From: Siniperca chuatsi
Lineage: Eukaryota; Chordata; Actinopteri; Centrarchiformes; Sinipercidae
Length of the DNA stretch: 64,000 nt
NCBI RefSeq assembly: GCF_020085105.1
Contig: NC_058047.1
Coordinates: 17,976,501-18,040,500, forward strand
Direction of reading: 5' to 3'
Shown piece by piece: positions 57,721 through 64,000 of the stretch. Both the position numbers and the translations under genes were made by a program. Numbering within the stretch: position 1 is the stretch's first letter; each line of letters starts with the position of its first letter. The notes beneath the pieces are model-generated. The model was not told the origin of the DNA, searched no databases, and worked only from the letters and a program-made list of their open reading frames with translations.

Positions 57721-58140
57721 TTACAACTGGGAATTTAGGCAAATAACTTTTTCTAAATGGACATGGTTTCTTTTTCCTTGTCTTCTGTCCCCTTCTTCAT
57801 TCTAGGACATGTAAAGTCTTGGAAGACACGGTAAGACATTTCTGTATTTTTTGTGAGGTCTCCCCATTACTCACTGTTTAACTAGTTCATTTAGCCCTGC
57901 TTTGCATGAAATAAACTCTGTGCTGTTTCTTTTTTGACATGTAGTGAAAAAAATCAAGAATACTCAAACGTACAAAAAAGCAAACTACATGCACTCACAC
58001 GTAGAAGAGCTATGTGGAGAAAAGACTCAGGTGTTATCTGATTAATAAAACATTTCCTCTACATGTGAGTTTGTTCTTTTGTACATGTTTGCATCCCAAG
58101 ATTTACCCATTGAGAAAACTTATCTTTAATAGAAAAATTT

Positions 58141-58325
58141 TAGCAATGTGGCTCTATGGATGGCAATGTAGGTCAGTTTATAATTCAACAACTACTGAAT
58201 GTCATGAAATTTGGTTCACATTCATTGTGCCCAGAGGATGAATCTTACACACTCTGGTGATCATCTGACTCTAGTGCCACCAGCTGGCATGTGGTTTTGG
58301 GTGAAATGTCTCAACAACTAGATTC
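58141..58325 (+). repeat. Teleost 'TGGATGGCAATG' dispersed repeat, copy 1
   Basis: GTGGCTCTATGGATGGCAAT, then ATGTCATGAAATTTGGTTCA, CCCAGAGGATGAAT, TGGTGATCATCTGACT and GCCACCAGCTGGCATG follow the order of a common teleost interspersed element. A second, interrupted copy lies at 62862-63660. Confidence 0.7.
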
Positions 58326-59705
58326 TAGTTGAACTGGACTACACAATCCAGATCACCAGTAATGGTGCAGAAATACAGAAATATTAAAGCCTCACAACAA
58401 CTATGATAATCTTTCTGTGGACTGACTACTTAACTGTAGGGAGACAAATTCATATTTTCATGTCATACTGACTTTTAGCCATTTGGTTTATTCATATATC
58501 TTAACATGTAATGCATCATGGTCTTGGTAAACAAACCATTTTACTGCAATGGTATCCACTGACAAATACTGAAAGGGAATAATTCAGTGTTTAAGTGTGA
58601 TAGTAACACAGGAGTGTAATTAACAAATAAAAGACATAAAAGTAATTTGATTTGTTCCTGAGTTGGAGGAGTCCAATAATTATATTTTTATGCTATTGAT
58701 CAGTCACATTATGGAGTGGGTTGTGTTCCAAGTAACATTATAGCAGAGCCCAGAACAGTCTCACTATGCAATAAGCAAAACATAAACAATTAGAACAAAT
58801 AAAATAAATATTAAGTCATAAATCATACAGGTGAGGAAACAAAACATCTCATCCTCTAATGTCTAATATTGCAGAAGATTTCCCACGCTTCTTACACCTT
58901 TCCCGATGTCTCGTGTCTGCTTGCTTTCAATTATCCTGAATACCTTCAATATTCCTCCTTTCAACCTTACTGGTCTTCTGGTATTTTTCTGTTTCATCAG
59001 AATTAAAGAAATCCTTTGATAAAAAATTTGTACGATGCACGGTGAATTGCCTCGACAGCATTTACCCAGTGACTAAGGTTCAGTGGGTACTTTGAATATC
59101 TAACACCCATAGATGCAATTGCTTCTACTATAAATAGTATAAAATGTTTTGATTCTGTTGAGCTGTTGCATCGTCTTACTTCTTGCATGTCAAGATTTCT
59201 GCCGGAGTTTTTTTTTCTGTGGGGAAACGAATCAGAAACAAGTTGCATATAAGGAAGTTTATAAATTGCTGTTGACACTAAAGGCACAAGCCTTCTGTAT
59301 GAAATATTTCCTGTGTCTGCGCAGCTTTACTGGAGACAGAAAGGGATGTTATGTTTCACTTGCACTTGTTTTTGGTGGATCCAGCTTATTGGGCAACACA
59401 GCTATTTTCAAGAAAGTAATAAAGGTTCCTGTCACTGTGTCTTTTCTTACAGATGCTTTTAGGAATGAATGTGATCCTGCAAGAAAACTGAGGTAAGATG
59501 CCTGAATAACTACACAAACACCAGAGTGCAATAACGTTTTCTTAGTGGAGACAAATGAGCTGATATTAACTTCTTCTAGGGGAGTGCTCTTGTGTATGTT
59601 TTTCCTCAACTCTAATAGATAAAATCCCTTATATTAGTGTGAATTAGAGCTCTCCATTTGGTGTATATGTGGTTTGGTGTGTTCAAATGGTGCGAGGAGC
59701 GAGTA

Positions 59706-59790
59706 TGATGAGATCTGTAACCTGCAGTCACCCTCGTGATCTGGGTGGTGGATACTTAAAGGATTTCCTGACGCCATCATGGTCTGAACA
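59706..59790 (+). repeat. Diverged repeat block, copy 2
   Basis: ATGATGAGATCTGTAACC, GCAGTCACCCT and GGTGGTGGATACTTAAAGG ATTTCCTGACGC parallel the block at 57628-57720 in the same order and strand. Confidence 0.5.
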
Positions 59791-59842
59791 CTTGTACCAA
59801 ATTATGCTTTTTTCTACGAATTCATTTTGTGACTCCTTCATG

Positions 59843-59857
59843 CCTCTAGGGGGCAGC
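59843..59857 (+). promoter_or_regulatory. CTCF-like motif
   Basis: CCTCTAGGGGGCAGC matches CCASYAGRKGGCRSY at all but one position. Occupancy is unknown. Confidence 0.35.
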
Positions 59858-60100
59858 AATAGCTTGTTTCTTGTTACATTTGAGCTGTTTGTCTGTGGTG
59901 TGTAAAAAGCCTGAGTGACCACAAAGATAAAAGATTTAAGAGTCAAAACAGTCTCTCACATGAGTATAATTGTATTGTTTATTTTTTCCAATGTATCAGT
60001 CTATTAAAGTGTGCATGTGTTTCTCTTGTTTTCTTAGCACAAACCTCTTCGATTCTGCAATCAACAGAAGCTGAAGATCACAATGTTTTCCTGCCTTTGT

Positions 60101-62861
60101 TCTCCATTCGGGGGTGCTGCCATTCCCTTAAATATACAGGAATAGAGAGTAATATGGGCCATATATTTCACCCTCTCACATCAAAGTGCCAAATTATTTT
60201 CTGGTCATCTCATAACCCACTGCGACTCTGTAACTATAGACTGCCAGTATAACTCACATGCTGTACTGTCTTATGCTGCTCCTGCACATGAAATATATTT
60301 CATGTGGTTTATTATTTCCAATTTCTTCCTGGTAAAGTTGGCCTGCCTATATGGCTGCCTGTAATCTGCCGCTTGAAAATGAAAATCATCAGTCTGTGAA
60401 ACAGCATGAAGGAAGTATCACCTGACAAAAATGTAGATCAACATACTGTTTTCTGGTGTTTCAGACCAGCTCTGTGTGTATCTTTCTTTTCTGCAATCAA
60501 TGTTTCTTTTCTTTTTATGCATCGTTTTACCAACACTCCCCTACGCTCCTAGGTCATCCCATCAGTCCCATGCCCCCCCCCCCATTGAGATGTAAGCCTT
60601 TGCTGCAGAGTTCATCAAATTTGTTTCCTGTGGCGACAGGGCTGACCTTTTGCCCTGCGTGTGTCCAATCCAAATGCCAGTTCAGCGGACCAGAAAAATC
60701 AAGACACTCAAATGGTCCTGGCATTTGCAGAATTGCTTCTCTCTCTGTGGTTTCTTTCATACTTGGCACAGTGGTTTTGTCTGCAAAGGATAATAGTCTG
60801 CTTAAACTGCAGGGTATGAACCCAACTACTGGATCAGAGCCAGATGTTACAGCCCACACTGGTGACCTTGAGTCACACGTGTTACTCCGTCCTCCTACTC
60901 CAGCTGGCAGTTTGGCAGCGATCTCCAGGCTCCCAGTGACTGGACTGAGTCAGAGCCCTCGGTAACCTGCAGATAGCTGGACGCCGGGAATGAGCGAACT
61001 GGGTGAACTGTAACAGACCGGAGGGGTGAAGAAATGTGAGGTGAGAGGAGGAGAGCAGAGAGTTGGTTAGTGAGGCAGGGATTGATTCATATGTCAGGAT
61101 ATGAGATGTCTCCAAGGCAACAGAAGAGGGTTGGCAGGAAGGAGAAAGACGGATGGCAACAATGGGAGAGTGGGGTAAAAATTGACCCTGTGACGCATTG
61201 TCGACCATAATGAGTGACCATATGTGCTAAGAGTCGATGCAGACAGACACATACACACTGTAAAGAGGAACATGAGCAAACCAGGAGGAACACTTCACCT
61301 CCTGCAGAGCCTTTGTGCAGCTCCTGGTCTGACAGCCTTGTTTCTGCGTACGCGGCCTCCACTCCACCTTCCTATCCTTCCAGGAAGTCAGTAGGACATC
61401 AGCAGGGAAGATGCCACACCACAGTGGTGAAACACTCTGTGGATCGTCTCCTTCAGCTGCTTTTTTTTTCACATATAATTGCCCTCGTCACTGCCTATGT
61501 TTTGGTACATCTGTCTATCCACGGAGAGGACAAGCAACACACTGAGGCACTTCTGTATTATTCCCTGAAGAAGTGCACTTCTGTACTTTTGGGTTTGTAA
61601 TGGCCTCAGTGTTGGACGGACAGATATGTAGGGTCCAGCCCCTTAATGAGAGCAGAACAGACACATTAACCTTTTCTCAGGCTGTAGTCTGTCCTCGTAG
61701 CCTACAGATCTCATTAATTCGTAAAGGAAGCTGTTAACAGTGTGAGCCTGGAGTGGTATGACATTCAACCCATTTATACAAACTTTCATATATTTCTTTT
61801 CCATTTATAAGGTAGTCTTTGATTATTATTATTTTAACAATAAATTGGGTTTATCCTGTAATAACACTTCAAGTTCTGTAGTAAACTGTAGTATTGAAAC
61901 ATTGATCCAAATAGTCGATGGGCAGAAAACTGTTCAACAATTTTGATTAATCGACATTTTTCAAGCAAGAAAGCTAAAACATTCAGGGTTTACAACTTCT
62001 ACTTCTGGAAAATTGTGATTTCACCATTTTCTGACTAAACAATTAGTTTAAAAAAAAATCAGCAGAATAATAAAAATGATCATCGGTTGCACCCCTTATC
62101 CACTGACTAGTCTTGGGGCAGTCTGAATTGCACAACTACTACTGATTAAAAAATGTTCAGCCCTGGAACCTTTTAAAACATGTTTTTAGCAGGTCAAGTG
62201 TCTGTAGGGTGCTGCGAGCCTCTGCTGGCTTCAGATGACAGACAGGAGAGGGTTCAAATGTGCCTCTGCAATCTATATGGTAAGTGGCTCTTTTCACAGG
62301 TTGATTACATCAGACAATGACCTCAGAGGAGCTCAGAAGTCAAGATGTGTAATTATCTCTACTTAGAGCTCGAATAGCTGACATGGTTTACATGGCATAC
62401 TGAGGCTGTCCTGATGTGTGTTCTCTGCGCTATAGGCTGAACCGTGACGTCCGGGTTCACTTTCACTGACTGGTGAATGTCAAGACAAATGTCATACAAA
62501 TATAATTGATCACTGTTACATATGCATTATGTGTCTGAGAGCACGTATCCATACATTTGGACGTAGGTTGATCTTTCTATGAGAGAGCTAGTCCCTGAAA
62601 ACATATCTTCTTACCATGTGAGATGTGGTCCTGCACAAACTGTTTTCATTTCCCATGACATATTTTTGTATTTGGGCTTTTGTTCTTGTTTTTGTCACTG
62701 GTTTGAAGTGTGCATCAGTCAGGATTTAGCAATATTTGAATCAAATGTGATGACAGTTGTGTGGTTGTTTGGTTATGTTGCCAGGCCACTGTCAATCAAA
62801 TCTGAACAAAACACACCCACACAGTCCTGATGAAGCAGATTAGTTGAGTTTTTAGACATGC
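60101..62861. other. Gene-poor right flank
   Basis: I see no supported gene, RNA or repeat. The 169-codon frame at 60456-60965 and the 128-codon frame at 61214-61600 show no domain and no splice context. A C run lies near 60574. Confidence 0.4.
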
Positions 62862-63660
62862 TAGCGGCGTGGCTCCATGGATGGCAATGTCTGTCAGCCA
62901 GTTGGTCTGCCACTTTAGTCCAGACTGAAATATCTTCCAAAGGGAAAAAAGGGGGGTACTGGGGCACACCGATTGATTTGCAGACTTGAATAGTGCAAAA
63001 CGTTTCGACGTGAGGCAAAGACATAGTCAACCTAGAACAGGTGTACAATTGTCATTATATACTTGGTTGAACAGGATTTCAAATCTATTGGATAATGGAT
63101 CCAATGGTGGGAGTTGCTATAGTCAAGCGCCACACCCCATGCACTTTAATCACATCAGAAACTTAAGAACACAGGCATATCTTATAATTACAAAAACAGA
63201 AGTACAAAACGTACAAGTACTGCATTCATCAAGTGGAGTTAATTAGAGGAAACATGACAAATTCAGTTCTTCATTAAAGGCCAAATGGCTCAACTGTGCC
63301 TCTCTGCAGAGCAGTGAGTTGACAATGGGTGAAACTTTTTCTATTCCCCAGAACTTTAATAACGCTGCATAGCAAATATTCATGTCCCCATCTGAACGAA
63401 TTTTAATAACTTCGGTGATCCCTTCACTTTTCATCTAGCCTCATCATCAGATCAAAATGCTAATTAGCAAATGTTAGCATGCTAACATGCTAAACTGAGA
63501 TGGTGAAAATGGTAAAAAATTATACCTGCCAAACATCAGCATGTTAGCATTGACATTGTGAGATGTTAGCATGTTGACATTAGCATTTAACTCAAAGCAG
63601 CCCTGTGTCTACAGCCATGCTACAGCCTCACAGAACCGTTAGCATGGCTGTAGACGCTTA
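62862..63660 (+). repeat. Teleost 'TGGATGGCAATG' repeat, copy 2, interrupted
   Basis: The left part (62862-62936: GTGGCTCCATGGATGGCAAT, CAGCCAGTTGGTCTGCCACT, CAGACTGAAATATCTT) and the right part (about 63378-63660: ATGTCCCCATCTGAA, TCGGTGATCCCTTCAC, then GTTAGCATGCTAACATGCTA) are consecutive in the family. About 440 bp of unrelated sequence lies between them. The right part ends in a perfect hairpin (63607-63655). Confidence 0.6.
63607..63655. repeat. Perfect 16-bp hairpin
   Basis: GTCTACAGCCATGCTA at 63607-63622 and its exact reverse complement at 63640-63655 enclose a 17-nt loop. Confidence 0.9.
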
Positions 63661-64000
63661 ACTTAGTCTTGTTTGTTCCTAACTTTAACATTTATCATTG
63701 CTTTTGTAGTTTGTAACATTATAGAGAAATACTTTGACACTAATATATTTTCATGGGCTTTAAACAAGGCTGAAATTCAATCCAACAGCTTATTTACTGA
63801 AAAGTTCTGCTTGTTTTACTCTGCTAGCTCCCAATTAGCTGAGACAAGAAGGGCAACTCCATCCAGAACAATCAAGCTCATCTCATTTTCCATCTGAGTG
63901 AGGCAGAGACTGGCAGAGCTGACACCTATTCGAGGGCTATTCACCTTAAATGTCTGTTTATCAGCTGTGTGTGAAGCTTTTGTTGCCACTGCCCTCTCTA

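Larger units (their letters stand above)
57517..60100 (+). ncRNA. Candidate spliced transcript downstream of cdc34
   Basis: Four plus-strand segments have consensus splice borders: 57517-57574 (TTCTCTTATAG / GTAAGA), 57806-57830 (CTTCATTCTAG / GTAAGA), 59453-59492 (TTTTCTTACAG / GTAAGA) and an acceptor TTGTTTTCTTAG before 60038. None keeps a long frame, so a noncoding RNA or an alternative cdc34 3' extension is more likely than a protein gene. This rests only on splice-site appearance. Confidence 0.25.

Noticed and set aside
59003-59287. Minus-strand 94-codon frame
   Set aside because: It looked slightly protein-like but matches no family I can name and has no neighbouring exons.
60456-60965. 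169-codon frame in the right flank
   Set aside because: Low-complexity, no domain or exon borders; its length is within chance for a GC-richer patch.
63440-63600. Regularly spaced GTTAGCAT repeats as a CRISPR-like array
   Set aside because: The units are short overlapping palindromes without spacers, in a vertebrate genome; they belong to a dispersed repeat.

Overview
The window is genomic DNA of a ray-finned fish, most likely a percomorph teleost. The genes are vertebrate orthologues with canonical GT-AG introns. Spacers and introns carry short repeats typical of teleost genomes: dinucleotide runs, small inverted-repeat elements, LINE tails ending in AATAAAG-CTGATTCTGAT-like sequence, and GTTAGCATGCTAAC-rich dispersed elements. 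I read six protein-coding genes, all apparently intact, on the basis of protein similarity recalled from memory and splice sites read by eye.

Layout, left to right. mrpl54 (minus, 162-1617, three exons) encodes mitochondrial ribosomal protein mL54. It shares a 268-bp divergent promoter with fam32a (plus, 1886-3677, four exons). Tail-to-tail with fam32a lies a full-length fumarate hydratase gene, fh (minus, 4618-6117), with no introns at all. Head-to-head with fh is hdgfl2 (plus, 7955-14084, 16 exons), a PWWP and integrase-binding-domain chromatin reader. Next on the plus strand come ap3d1 (15806-39777, 33 coding exons plus two candidate microexons), the delta subunit of the AP-3 adaptor, and cdc34 (43799-54520, five exons, 8.2-kb first intron), a ubiquitin-conjugating enzyme of the UBE2R family with an acidic tail. 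The last 6.6 kb has no recognisable protein-coding gene, but it holds several consensus splice-site pairs and teleost repeats.

The genes are housekeeping genes and do not form one pathway: mitochondrial translation, the TCA cycle, an RNA/nucleus-associated protein, chromatin reading, endosomal sorting and SCF ubiquitination. Five of the six have human counterparts on 19p13. FH is the exception (human 1q43), which together with its lack of introns points to a retrogene or retro-replacement.

The most interesting points are the intact intronless fh, a TAACGTTA palindrome that I found 11 times and only around the starts of hdgfl2, ap3d1 and cdc34, two in-frame microexon candidates in ap3d1, and two ap3d1 splice acceptors built on or beside long dinucleotide repeats. 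I saw no tRNA, rRNA, CRISPR array or virus-derived element.
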